Shown in pieces: positions 1-8,794 of a stretch of DNA of 15,535 bases. The stretch is taken from NCBI GenBank assembly GCA_021797225.1, contig JAKAAE010000027.1, positions 1 to 15,535 on the forward strand. The letters are read 5' to 3'. Each line of letters begins with the position of its first letter. The first letter of the stretch is position 1. Under the pieces are notes generated by a model that worked only from the letters and a program-made list of their open reading frames with translations, did no database searches and was not told where the DNA came from. Both the position numbers and the translations under genes were made by a program. The DNA comes from Thermoplasmata archaeon (lineage in GTDB: Archaea > Thermoplasmatota > Thermoplasmata > Thermoplasmatales > Thermoplasmataceae).

Positions 1-630
1 TTTACCAATCTCTTTAATTCTATAATATGTTACAGTTTTTTTTATGAATATAGATCTTTTATCAAATCTTTTTATCTCTTCCTGTATTTTACTATCTACC
101 ACATCTGATGGATTATCAATGTATAGAATATTTTTGAATGTTTCATACATATCTGGTTCATTAATTTCATTTTCAACCTGTTCCATCGGATTGTATACAA
201 CAACTATGTTTCCATTTCCCCTATTATTGTTTAAATAATATTCTGATACAAGCAAGGGGAGAAATTTTACTCTTTTCCATGGCCATGTGATCAGGAACTT
301 GCCATGATCAATTGTCTTTATCCATTTTAAGTATTCGTTTTCAATAATATTGGGTTCTGCCTTCCATGTAAGTGGGAACCTTGATAAATATTCTTCTGAA
401 TCCCCGTTATTTATCATTTTTATTGTATTGGTAAAATTTGAATACTGGTTATTCGTAAAATCTATTGAACTGGTAAAAATTGATTTACATGATGAACATC
501 TAAAAGAATCATCATTGCCTATACGCATAAGTGGTTTACCGCTCTTTTGCGGCTCATCACTGTTATGCGGTTCATGGCAATCTGGACAGGTTATAAATTT
601 GTGGTAGTATATTCTTTCATCACCAGCCAC
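1..630 (-). CDS. Zinc-ribbon protein of unknown function, fifth gene of the DISARM-like operon (3' end outside window)
   Basis: The frame is open from a GTG at 630 to the window edge (210 codons, no stop), so the C-terminal part is missing. The GTG lies 3 bases after the drmB stop, and a GGTGAT Shine-Dalgarno-like sequence sits 6 bases before it, inside the drmB end. An N-terminal zinc ribbon is visible: CPDC at residues 15-18 and CSSC at 45-48. Residues 110-147 (HGKFLITWPWKRVKFLPLLV, then a strand ending NIVVVYNP) look like a Rossmann- or helicase-like alternation of strand and helix, but no Walker A motif is seen. I do not recognise the family. Class 2 DISARM loci can carry drmC (phospholipase D-like) or drmE after drmB. 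No HKD motif is visible here, so drmC is not supported by this part; a drmE-like or new component is possible. Its place in the operon suggests a defence role. Confidence 0.75.
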   Translation of the reverse strand, partial: MAGDERIYYHKFITCPDCHEPHNSDEPQKSGKPLMRIGNDDSFRCSSCKSIFTSSIDFTNNQYSNFTNTIKMINNGDSEEYLSRFPLTWKAEPNIIENEYLKWIKTIDHGKFLITWPWKRVKFLPLLVSEYYLNNNRGNGNIVVVYNPMEQVENEINEPDMYETFKNILYIDNPSDVVDSKIQEEIKRFDKRSIFIKKTVTYYRIKEIGK

Positions 631-633
631 GCC

Positions 634-2478
634 TTAATCACCGGTAATTAAATGTCTATCTAGAAACATATTCCGGTGTTCACATGAAGTTTCCGATATC
701 AAAATACAGCTATAACATGCAGCACCGTTTTGGCCTGCTTGTTCTTTCCGTATCTCCAGACAGAGTGGATCATTTGAACATATATCAATACGTTCTTTTG
801 CTTTTACCAGTATCTGTTGAAGTTTTTCCTGCGTTACCAGGCTGGAGAGACCACCCATACCAGTATCCTCACCCATAGTGGATGTATAAATTAGAATACC
901 TCCGTTTTTCTGGTTCCTATCTATGTAAATTCTCTCTCTCATTGATGCTGATGAATATCCAGAGTAAAGTGATAACACATTTATTATTGCGTGGGCCAAC
1001 GTGTGAAGCCACACATATAATGGATGTGTGACAGAAGCATCCCAGGGAATTGTATTTTTGCTCCCTCCATTCTCAAATGTTGAATTCCACTCATTATAGG
1101 CTTTCTTATTTTTTAATTCGGTGAATTCTCTATCAGAAAACGTTATAAAAATTCCTTCCCCTGTTCCCTCAAATCCCGGATACCAGTAATCGTCATCACT
1201 TGTACTTGCAGCGGAAGATACAAGTGGATCTTGTTCCTCATTTTCGTCATATTTATTCTTTTTATCAGTTGGTACCTTTCTGGTGTAACCAATCTGCACT
1301 GTAGTAGTTTTTATACGACTAACAGGATAAACATTAATTGCAGGAAACTCATCCACATTGTTAACCGTCACATGTTCACCCATCACAAAATTATCATTAT
1401 TCCTCGGTCCATATAGTAAGGAATCAAATTCTTCATATACAAAATCCATGAAATTTGTTTTTCTAGTATCGTTAAATTTTTTTAATAAACATTTTAACTT
1501 TTCAAGTCCATATTCATTTATGTAATTTTTAAATTGATTATACTTTTCTTCAGACAGTCCATTAACATCAAAATATTCATGGAGTTTTTTCAGAAATTGA
1601 TTAATATCATCACTATTTTCACCGGTTTGCACTACAAGGTTTACTGTTGCATAAATTGTTTTATTATTCAACAGGTTATTGATACCGGAATCATATTCCG
1701 GTATTTTAACCAGCATAATAGTCAATGGGAGATAGAGAGATGATGCTTGTCTCTGCATAACCCGCATTTGTCCACCACATCTGGATATGGTGGCGCTTTC
1801 GGGGTATCTTCCGGTGCAATAAAACCGTTCATTATAAACATTTTTCATGGTAACTTCGGATTGACATTGAGGACACTCAATAGTTATATCAGCAAGGGAT
1901 ACGCCACCGGCTTTCCAGTAGTAATAGTCAGGATTACAATTTTTACTCTGGCTATTCTTATGTACTATCCTTCCCCATTGAATATCATCAAGATGGCCTT
2001 TTTTACATGCCATAACGAACCTTACACTTGACGTTTCATTATTCTGACACTCAGGGCATTTTCTTGTCCGTTTAGTTTGATACAGGATAGGTCTGTGTTG
2101 TTTTTTACCTGGTGATTTTCCATAACATATTTTCCATTCCGGGAATTCCAGAGTAGAGTAATATATCTTCCATGATGAGCTACCTCCAACCTCTATATCT
2201 GATATGGGTGAAAATATATGCACATTATCCGGAACTTTTCCGTAAATGCCTGAAATAATATTATTGTTTCTATATTCATTAACAATACTCTGTATTCCAG
2301 TACATAATCTATTATTCTCTATCTCATATTTTTCGAGATTTTTCTGTGAAAATTGTTTCCCCATACCTCTATCTATTGATTTGATTAACCTTGGACCGTA
2401 TATACTTTCAATAATAGCCCCGGGTCCATAGGTAAGGATAAGCTGTGACCTTCTAATTTCCTGTGTATTGATTTTCAT
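634..2478 (-). CDS. drmB: DISARM protein DrmB (DUF1998 domain)
   Basis: This 614-aa protein begins with the conserved opening of DrmB: an RRSQLI motif followed by TYGPGAI within the first 25 residues. Cysteine pairs that probably bind zinc occur at about 141-144 (CPEC) and 202-205 (CPQC). The C-terminal DUF1998 region (about 492-614) has an HTLAHAIINV helix, a GMGG loop and a cysteine cluster at about 567, 573, 588, 591 and 599 (ending ACYSC...SCEH). In known DISARM systems DrmB forms a complex with the helicase DrmA that acts on incoming phage DNA. I chose the ATG at 2478 because a GAGG Shine-Dalgarno sits 9 bases before it and it starts 1 base after the drmA stop; a TTG at 2493 in the same frame would add 5 residues and overlap drmA. 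The gene is intact and ends in TAA. Confidence 0.9.
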   Translation of the reverse strand: MKINTQEIRRSQLILTYGPGAIIESIYGPRLIKSIDRGMGKQFSQKNLEKYEIENNRLCTGIQSIVNEYRNNNIISGIYGKVPDNVHIFSPISDIEVGGSSSWKIYYSTLEFPEWKICYGKSPGKKQHRPILYQTKRTRKCPECQNNETSSVRFVMACKKGHLDDIQWGRIVHKNSQSKNCNPDYYYWKAGGVSLADITIECPQCQSEVTMKNVYNERFYCTGRYPESATISRCGGQMRVMQRQASSLYLPLTIMLVKIPEYDSGINNLLNNKTIYATVNLVVQTGENSDDINQFLKKLHEYFDVNGLSEEKYNQFKNYINEYGLEKLKCLLKKFNDTRKTNFMDFVYEEFDSLLYGPRNNDNFVMGEHVTVNNVDEFPAINVYPVSRIKTTTVQIGYTRKVPTDKKNKYDENEEQDPLVSSAASTSDDDYWYPGFEGTGEGIFITFSDREFTELKNKKAYNEWNSTFENGGSKNTIPWDASVTHPLYVWLHTLAHAIINVLSLYSGYSSASMRERIYIDRNQKNGGILIYTSTMGEDTGMGGLSSLVTQEKLQQILVKAKERIDICSNDPLCLEIRKEQAGQNGAACYSCILISETSCEHRNMFLDRHLITGD

Positions 2479-2479
2479 T

Positions 2480-5400
2480 TTATAATACCTCAAAACTTAT
2501 TGTTTCTTCAACCTCTCTTAAGGACTGCGGAGCGTTATAGTAAACTATATGCAAATCCGGATTATGTGTATGGGCTGGGTCTCCAAGAACGACATTTTTA
2601 TGTGGTTTCCTGTACATCGTATATTCAACAAAAGATAATTCACCCTTTTCCTGCTGAATAAGTTTCGCAACATTTTTCCATATATCCCTAGTTGAATCCA
2701 CATTTTGAGATATGTTTATTCCTGTAATGGATTTGCAACGTGTAACCACAATATTTCTAAATTTTTCAATATCATTCATAGCCTGTTCCTTTAGTATTTC
2801 AAAACCGCCGTCTTCTTTATACCAGTCAGCATGTGGATCATATATGTTCCTCAAAAAGGAAACCATTAAAGGTCCAAGAGCTCTGGTAAGTGCGCCTTCT
2901 GTAAAAGGTAATACAGATGGGGGTTCAACTTCTGTGTATGTTCTACTATGATACGTAGTGAACATTTCATAGTGACTCAGATCTCTCGGCTTACCTGAAT
3001 GGAGAAATGTGACAACAAGACCTCCATGCGCCCTTCCTGTTCTTCCTGTAGCCTGTATATACTGTGAAGTTGTCTTTGGCTGGCCATTTACAATCATCAG
3101 TGATAGATGTGAAATATCTACGCCGGTTCCAAACATGGAGGTTGTAAAGATAGCATCCGGATTATTTTCAGGCAACCGCTCCATACCTTTTTCCAGGTCG
3201 TCAAGCATTGGGGGTATATCGGTAGAATTGATTCTACTGGATAATTCTATTGTATTATTAGGATCAAATGTACTATCACCATTTGATATGGTATTCAGGC
3301 GCTCCAATATATCTTCACGGTAGATTGACGTTCCACCACCAAGTTCGCGTATCGCATTGAAATAGCCAACAATTGTCTGATAATATTTTAAGTTTTTATC
3401 GTTGTAATTATCATTCCTTGACTTAAGAAGTTGTGCCCAGATTCTAATCAGTGGTGTTAGAGGGCCCATTCCTGGAGAATATATACCAATATAAATACGG
3501 CCCGGGTTCTCCTCATCCCAGATTAGACTATTTTCTATCCGCCTGCTGAAGAAATTACTGGATATATCCATGCCGTATGGAGGGAAAATTGATAGGTTTC
3601 GATTAAAGAGTTGCTTTATCTGATTGTCTGCATCCTTAATTGTTGCTGTAGATGCTATATATTTCGGTTTTGTACCATCTCCATTTACTTCGATGAGCCC
3701 TTCAATTGCAGATTCGTACAGACCGAACATACTGCCCAATGTGCCTGTCAAAAGGTGTAATTCATCCTGAACTATCAGCTCAGGCGGTGAGAAGGGCCTG
3801 TCAATTTTAATAGAACTGTTCATTATTGATTGGGTGGGATTACTAAGCAGATTCTCATTATAATAATATCCGTAATATTTATTGTAATATTTTATATTAC
3901 CAAATATAGAAGACACTCTCGGTTCAAATGCCAGCCTTGCTATTTTATCAACTGTACTTACAATAATAGTAGGACATTTATGATATATTTGCTCGTCTAC
4001 TGTATATGCAGGTACGGGTATTCTGGAATTCTCCTTGAATGCTTCGATTTCTGTTTTTTTCTTTGTATAATGATCCGGTAGTGGATTTTCATCGTTATTT
4101 TCTGGGGGAACACCTTCAATGTAGAATACATTATTATTAAGAGCACACGCAGGATTGGTGCAGTATATTTCAAAATCACGGTATCTGGATATTTCATTCC
4201 GGGAAGTTTTTCTTTTGACTTCTTTTGGCAATCCAAAATAACCTGGGCGGGATGCCCTGAAGGAAGTAATTTTCATACACGTATTTTTATTACTGATTTT
4301 ATCCCATAACGAATCCACAGTTCGCGGTTTCACTTTTACAGTTGAAGATATCGTAATTTCTAATGTAAAATAATTGGAATTATGATTCGAATTTTTTATA
4401 CTCCTACTGACGATATTAGTGGAATCATCTATTCTGGTATCGATATTTTGAATTATCCTATCCAGTTCTTCGGGATTTTTAGAGTAGTTAAACACAAAAT
4501 AAATTGTGTTGTTACCCGGTGGTAAGCCAGCTGGTGGAATTGAAAGCCACGAGCCGCAAGCCGGGCATCTAATAACCTGAGCCGGGTCACCAGAATTTTT
4601 TCCTTCCCTGTCGGCTAGAGTCTTTATAGCGTCATCTAATGAATTAGGGGACATTGAATCACCAACCCATATCCCTGCGGAAAATCTGATCGAACCGTAT
4701 ATAAAGTCATTTTTCAGATCACACTTTTCCGGCCTCCATCCTGTTAAATTAGCACTTTTCATAATCCTAAGATACTCGGCAGCAGTCACCATTTTCATCG
4801 TTCTTGCAAATTGCTGTATAGTAAGGAGACGTAATGTATATCTGGTTATAATAGCTGTACCTCCTCCTGTTTTTCCGTTTCTTATGCCTTTAATTCTTCT
4901 CAAAGCCATATCAAAAGCCATTACAGACAGGTAAGCTTCGGTTTTTCCACCACCTGTTGGAATCCATAGAAGGTCCATAGTGTCCCTGTAACTGGATTTA
5001 CTATCATTTACCGGATCAATATTAATAAGTAAAAATGCCAGTTGAAAAGGCCTCAATTTAAAATTATTATTTCCATTCCTCCATTTATACTGTAACCACA
5101 ATACACGCATTGAAAAACAGAATGCCAGCCTTACAGCACTGTTGATTTTTAAAGTATTGATTCCATCTTCCACTCTATGTATAAAAATTTCCTGCCTGCT
5201 AATGAGATTTGATGTAAGGTCGATATCTATATTTTCTGCAATTTTTCTGTTTTCATCAATCCATTTTTTATAAGCAGTAACAAGCGGGTCGAAATATTTG
5301 TTTATCTGTTCTTCATCCCACATTTCAGAAAGTTCATAAGCAGATAAAACCGGTTCTTCTCCATATTTCAGATCCCAATCTAACTCAGGCGATGGGTCCG

Positions 5401-6235
5401 CATAAAGGGGTGTAAAATCTGTTCTGAAATCAGGAGTTTTAAACTCTTCATATATAGCCTTATTCTGGCTATAGAAATATAAACCATCAGGCCATATAAA
5501 GTTTTGAATACTCTCAGGATATTCAATATCTTTCCATATAGCTGAACACATAAATCCTCTCGCCCTAGCAGTTTTATTTCTATATAAAAAATTTAGAAGA
5601 TCTTTAGTGTTATACTCCTCCGGTAGTGATACATTCCTGTTTTTATCTAACCTATTGATCCTCATCGATAACTGAAATATACTTGCCGTGGCTAATTTAT
5701 TATTATTCGCATTCGGTTCAATATTAAGATTATTTATTACTATCGCGATAATACTATTTATGTTATTTCCAGAAGATATTTTACGTGTATAAAGGTCTAT
5801 ATGCCCGTCTTCACCACTATAGATATGGATAGATTTCCCTGTATCATTTACTTTTATTTCAGATACCAACCCATATGGTTTTCTTTTCCATATTTTATCT
5901 TGTTTACAATACCTCCCCCAGGTTATGCATATCTTGAATGATGCTTCTCCTTCAGGAACATTGAAAGAAATACCGGCTGATTTAATTCTTGATTTTGCAT
6001 CCAGCTCCGGAGAAATTGATACTACCTTCTCATCATCTGAATCACTATCTTCTGCATCTTCGGTTCCATTATCAAGTGATTCTGAATCCGGTTCATTAGA
6101 ATACTTATCATATGAAGATGGTATTAATATCCCGGTAATATATTCTTTAAGTACATCCCCTTTCATTTCTTCCTCAGATCCATCTCTTGGGCCGTAAACC
6201 TCTTTAATCATATCCTCTATTAATTTTTCTCTCAT
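2480..6235 (-). CDS. drmA: DISARM helicase DrmA
   Basis: This 1251-aa protein is a large superfamily 2 helicase. Visible motifs are Walker A (IPTGGGKT, residues 425-432), motif II as QDELH (823-827, a DEAD/H variant), motif III (ASTATI, shortly after), a motif V region (FGTGVDISH) and motif VI (QATGRTGR, 1061-1068). Two cysteine groups between motifs I and II (CPAC at 557-560 and CTNPAC at 692-697) suggest a zinc-binding insertion. The N-terminus has a strongly acidic stretch at about 48-69, then a beta-rich domain. Size and motif layout fit DrmA of DISARM, which loads on DNA with DrmB to block phage DNA. The ATG follows the glycosylase stop by 1 base, and the stop precedes drmB by 1 base, so translational coupling is likely. 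No frame damage is seen over the whole length. Confidence 0.92.
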   Translation of the reverse strand: MREKLIEDMIKEVYGPRDGSEEEMKGDVLKEYITGILIPSSYDKYSNEPDSESLDNGTEDAEDSDSDDEKVVSISPELDAKSRIKSAGISFNVPEGEASFKICITWGRYCKQDKIWKRKPYGLVSEIKVNDTGKSIHIYSGEDGHIDLYTRKISSGNNINSIIAIVINNLNIEPNANNNKLATASIFQLSMRINRLDKNRNVSLPEEYNTKDLLNFLYRNKTARARGFMCSAIWKDIEYPESIQNFIWPDGLYFYSQNKAIYEEFKTPDFRTDFTPLYADPSPELDWDLKYGEEPVLSAYELSEMWDEEQINKYFDPLVTAYKKWIDENRKIAENIDIDLTSNLISRQEIFIHRVEDGINTLKINSAVRLAFCFSMRVLWLQYKWRNGNNNFKLRPFQLAFLLINIDPVNDSKSSYRDTMDLLWIPTGGGKTEAYLSVMAFDMALRRIKGIRNGKTGGGTAIITRYTLRLLTIQQFARTMKMVTAAEYLRIMKSANLTGWRPEKCDLKNDFIYGSIRFSAGIWVGDSMSPNSLDDAIKTLADREGKNSGDPAQVIRCPACGSWLSIPPAGLPPGNNTIYFVFNYSKNPEELDRIIQNIDTRIDDSTNIVSRSIKNSNHNSNYFTLEITISSTVKVKPRTVDSLWDKISNKNTCMKITSFRASRPGYFGLPKEVKRKTSRNEISRYRDFEIYCTNPACALNNNVFYIEGVPPENNDENPLPDHYTKKKTEIEAFKENSRIPVPAYTVDEQIYHKCPTIIVSTVDKIARLAFEPRVSSIFGNIKYYNKYYGYYYNENLLSNPTQSIMNSSIKIDRPFSPPELIVQDELHLLTGTLGSMFGLYESAIEGLIEVNGDGTKPKYIASTATIKDADNQIKQLFNRNLSIFPPYGMDISSNFFSRRIENSLIWDEENPGRIYIGIYSPGMGPLTPLIRIWAQLLKSRNDNYNDKNLKYYQTIVGYFNAIRELGGGTSIYREDILERLNTISNGDSTFDPNNTIELSSRINSTDIPPMLDDLEKGMERLPENNPDAIFTTSMFGTGVDISHLSLMIVNGQPKTTSQYIQATGRTGRAHGGLVVTFLHSGKPRDLSHYEMFTTYHSRTYTEVEPPSVLPFTEGALTRALGPLMVSFLRNIYDPHADWYKEDGGFEILKEQAMNDIEKFRNIVVTRCKSITGINISQNVDSTRDIWKNVAKLIQQEKGELSFVEYTMYRKPHKNVVLGDPAHTHNPDLHIVYYNAPQSLREVEETISFEVL

Positions 6236-6236
6236 T

Positions 6237-6908
6237 TTATTTCATCTCATTATAGAAATTACATATGTTATTTAACCCGCATATGCTGCATTCCGGTATA
6301 TGTGATGTACAAACTATTGCAGCAAAATCTAGCATGGAAAACATTAGTTTTCTTGTGTCACATGAGCCAATGATGCTGTTCATTATCATTTTAAATTGCT
6401 TGCCTCTTCTGGATGAATCTATAAGCTTGATGCCATACACTCTGCTTATTATTCTCACCGTGTTGGTATCCAGAAGTGGTGCTGGCGAATTATAAGCAGA
6501 GCACATTACAGCGGAGGCTGCATAGTCGCCTATTCCAGGTAGAGATGTAAGGCCTTCAATGTTGTCCGGAATATTGCCATTATATTTTTCAATAATCCGG
6601 GTAGCGAGTCTATAAAGCATATCTCCTCTATAAGACAAACCAAGAGATTTCAGGTCATTTTTTAATGACTGTGGGCCGGCATCCGCTATATCGTATATAT
6701 CCGGATATTTCATTATGAAGCTGTCATAAATACGGTTTACCTGCGACGCTTTTGTCCTGTGAAGCATTGTCTCAGCAATTAAAATTTTATAAGGATCTCT
6801 GGTATGTCTCCATGGAAAATCTCTCATGTTTTTCTCCCCCCATGTGAGTATAACATTGCGGATCCTGCTCGAAATTTCACTTTCCTCCTTCTTATTTATC
6901 TCCATCAT
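6237..6908 (-). CDS. mig: MutY/Mig-type iron-sulfur DNA glycosylase, probable T:G mismatch repair enzyme
   Basis: This 223-aa protein belongs to the HhH-GPD superfamily. The N-terminal motif FPWR.TRDPY.ILIAE (31-46) is typical of MutY and Mig. The helix-hairpin-helix (LPGIGDYAASAV, 123-134) has Tyr129 where endonuclease III has its catalytic lysine and MutY a serine; tyrosine there is the signature of the Mig thymine-DNA glycosylase of Methanothermobacter. The catalytic aspartate is Asp147 (LDTNTVR). The C-terminus has the iron-sulfur pattern C-x6-C-x2-C-x5-C (200, 207, 210, 216). The protein is too short for the C-terminal oxoG-recognition domain of MutY. Its ATG overlaps the methyltransferase stop by 4 bases (ATGA), so the two are probably translated together. 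Inference: it removes T from T:G pairs that arise when 5mC deaminates. A general mismatch or MutY-like role is the alternative. Confidence 0.88.
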   Translation of the reverse strand: MMEINKKEESEISSRIRNVILTWGEKNMRDFPWRHTRDPYKILIAETMLHRTKASQVNRIYDSFIMKYPDIYDIADAGPQSLKNDLKSLGLSYRGDMLYRLATRIIEKYNGNIPDNIEGLTSLPGIGDYAASAVMCSAYNSPAPLLDTNTVRIISRVYGIKLIDSSRRGKQFKMIMNSIIGSCDTRKLMFSMLDFAAIVCTSHIPECSICGLNNICNFYNEMK

Positions 6909-8174
6909 ATTTCATCAAGCATTTTTTTTATTTTTAAAGCGATAGATTTCGCCATAATCGGGGGTACAGCATTTCCGATCTGTCTATACTGTGCACTAAC
7001 AGGGCCTTCAAATTTAAAATTGTCCGGAAAAGATTGCAGTCTAGCCGCTTCCCGTACTGTAATGGAACGGGCCTGTTCTATATCCGGATGAATGTAATAA
7101 TGCCCATCCTTCGAGAGATGCGCTGTTATTGTCTGGGAATAATTAAGATCTGATGCTACAACCTTGAATTTGTCTGAAAATGATCCTGTATTTTCATATG
7201 GCTGTAATTCTTCTGGAAGTTCTCCATATTTAATATGCCTGTGATTTGTATTCCATTCATTTATAACATATCTATATATTTCTCTGTCCCTTTCCATATG
7301 AGTTCTTGCAGTATGCTGTATCAAAATATCATTATTTTTTCTAATACCTGTCTTTTCCAGATAATCTGAAGCACCTGATTTATACTCCTGAAGATATTCT
7401 CCCTGCCCCGGTTCAAGTTCTGGTAGATCGCTTAAAAGTGCACCCACATTATAATTATGTTCAACAGGCTCGAATTTAGGATATTCAAGTTTATATTTCC
7501 CTTTCCACCCTATAATTATTTCTCTCTTTCTCTGCTGGAGAACCATAAAATCCCGGGCATTTAGAATTTTTTCTGTGACTTTATATCCCGCTTTATTTAC
7601 CATACTCACAAAATTACGAAGAAACTCCCCATCCTTGGCAGATTTAATGCCCGGAACATTTTCAAAAACAAAAATATCAGGATTAAATTTTTTTAAGAAA
7701 TAAACATATCTTTTAAAGAGATAGTTTCTTGGATCATCTTTCCAGTTTCTTCCTTCTATTTTAGAATCAAAACGCCTTATAACAGAATAGGTCTGGCAGG
7801 GTGGGCCACCTATCATAACATCTACTTTATTTATTTCATTTAATTTCATCCTATCTCTAATTTCATCTACTATTATTTCCTGATTTTCTTCAGTAATTTC
7901 CTTGTTTATAATTTCTGGAACGTTAAGGTCTTTTACGCTCTCAAATGGATTATTTACGGGTGTTTTATCTCTAACATAGTCATAATAAACGTCATCTTTA
8001 TTACTGTCATGAAGTACATGGTATAAAGCTCTTGTTCTGAGAGTTTCTGAAGCATATTTATCCATCTCGACCTGTGAAATAAAATTAAAATCCTTTGCGT
8101 TATAAAAACCTTCTGAAAGCCCGCCGGCACCTGAAAAAATATCAATAACATTAATATTTTTCGTGTTTTACCAC
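6905..8174 (-). CDS. drmMII: DNA (cytosine-5) methyltransferase, DISARM DrmMII-like; 5' end needs a frameshift or unusual start
   Basis: All main 5mC methyltransferase motifs are present: motif I (DIFSGAGGLSEGF, encoded at 8143-8105), motif IV with catalytic Cys (GGPPCQTYS), motif VI (ENVPGI), motif VIII (QQRKR), then REAARLQSFPDNF and motif X (RQIGNAVPP) near the end. The target-recognition region lies between VIII and the REAARLQ motif. In class 2 DISARM this enzyme marks host DNA. The first in-frame ATG (8065) lies after motif I, so a protein from there would lack the S-adenosylmethionine loop. The frame is open only from 8167, with no ATG, GTG or TTG before motif I. A GTG at 8174, reading VVKHE, would join this frame if the A5 run at 8157-8161 had four A. 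An ATT start at 8155 is another possibility. The gene leads the operon and ends in TGA overlapping the glycosylase ATG. Confidence 0.88.
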
Positions 8175-8182
8175 CTTAAAGT

Positions 8183-8213
8183 TGTTATACACCTGTAACA
8201 CTCATATTATATC
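8183..8213 (-). promoter_or_regulatory. Likely promoter of the DISARM-like operon
   Basis: On the minus strand the sequence has a TATA-like GATATAATATG (8213-8203), which predicts a transcript start near 8182, eight bases before the GTG at 8174. A second weaker candidate, GTATAAC (8190-8184), predicts a start near 8162, just inside the open frame of the methyltransferase. An AAGGTG sequence (8177-8172) resembles a Shine-Dalgarno but has no standard start codon at the usual distance in the right frame. The placement is inferred from the distances usual in archaea. Confidence 0.45.
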
Positions 8214-8252
8214 ATGCCCTATGTGAATCATGCAGCATCAATCCCATACTAT

Positions 8253-8276
8253 TACATGTATTATGTACATTATACA
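8253..8276. promoter_or_regulatory. Cluster of overlapping palindromes, possible operator
   Basis: Three overlapping inverted repeats share TGTA/TACA half-sites: TACATGTA (8253-8260), ATGTA-TTATG-TACAT (8256-8270) and TGTA-CATTA-TACA (8264-8276). They lie about 40-60 bases upstream of the proposed operon promoter. Such spacing would suit a dimeric regulator, but AT-rich DNA yields short palindromes by chance. No regulator gene for it is visible in the window. Confidence 0.3.
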
Positions 8277-8381
8277 TCTAACATTATAAAGGTTATTGCA
8301 TAGAGCTATTGCGGACAATGCCTGTATATAATAATTTTCTATCTATTATGGGTATTGTAGAAATACTAGATTTACAATACA

Positions 8382-8507
8382 ATGGCTCAGATAACAACTG
8401 AAAAATACAGAAAAAGATTTGAAAGGACAGTGATTTCCAGTGTCTACATGATCAGAGGAATAATATTCAATGCTCCTGCTATTCTTATTTGTATGCTTGG
8501 TGTATAA
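8382..8507 (+). CDS. Possible 41-aa small protein, unrecognised
   Basis: This is a short frame starting ATG GCT CAG and ending TAA. The predicted peptide has a charged first half (EKYRKRFER) and a hydrophobic C-terminal segment of about 15 residues, so a small membrane-associated peptide or a truncated gene start is conceivable. No clear Shine-Dalgarno is present, and the nearest TATA-like sequence is about 50 bases upstream. Chance is a serious alternative. Confidence 0.18.
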   Translation: MAQITTEKYRKRFERTVISSVYMIRGIIFNAPAILICMLGV

Positions 8508-8794
8508 CATAAATTATAAGAGTGGTTTCTATCGATTTCCTGTATTCGTCAGAAAGCAAAGGTAATTCGCTGGATACTTTATCTATTCTTTTGTCCATAA
8601 ATTCATTATAAAATTACATATCATTTAATGAATGAGGACAGAAGAAAATAATATGACAAATGTACGGATGATGTTGAATATTAAATTCGATAAGTATATT
8701 AGTGTTAAACCGATTTTTTGAAACTATAGCAAGTTGTTAACAATATCAAATTTTTAGAGGTAAACGTATATACATAATTATTGGATTTGTATAC

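Larger units (their letters stand above)
8214..8794. other. Intergenic stretch without a convincing gene
   Basis: Apart from the palindrome cluster, only short frames are present. One is a plus-strand ATG frame at 8382-8507 of 41 codons, with a basic N-terminal half (TTEKYRKRFERT) and a hydrophobic tail (APAILICMLGV). The other is an overlapping minus-strand frame at 8485-8598 of 37 codons (SELPLLSDEYRKS). Either could be the remnant of a longer gene, and I recognise neither. A TATA-like TATATAATAA lies at about 8323-8332. Confidence 0.5.

Noticed and set aside
1..630. drmC (phospholipase D nuclease) as the gene after drmB
   Set aside because: No HxKxxxxD motif in the 210 visible residues, and the N-terminal zinc ribbon is not a feature I associate with DrmC; the missing 3' part prevents a final decision.
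6237..6908. Classical MutY or endonuclease III
   Set aside because: Tyr at the catalytic lysine position argues against endonuclease III, and the lack of a C-terminal NUDIX-like domain argues against full MutY; the link to a 5mC methyltransferase favours Mig.
7954..8151. Frame of 65 codons overlapping the start of the methyltransferase
   Set aside because: It is the same DNA that encodes motif I read in another frame; it has no family features. It is kept in mind only because its ATG at 8151 is the sole ATG in that stretch.
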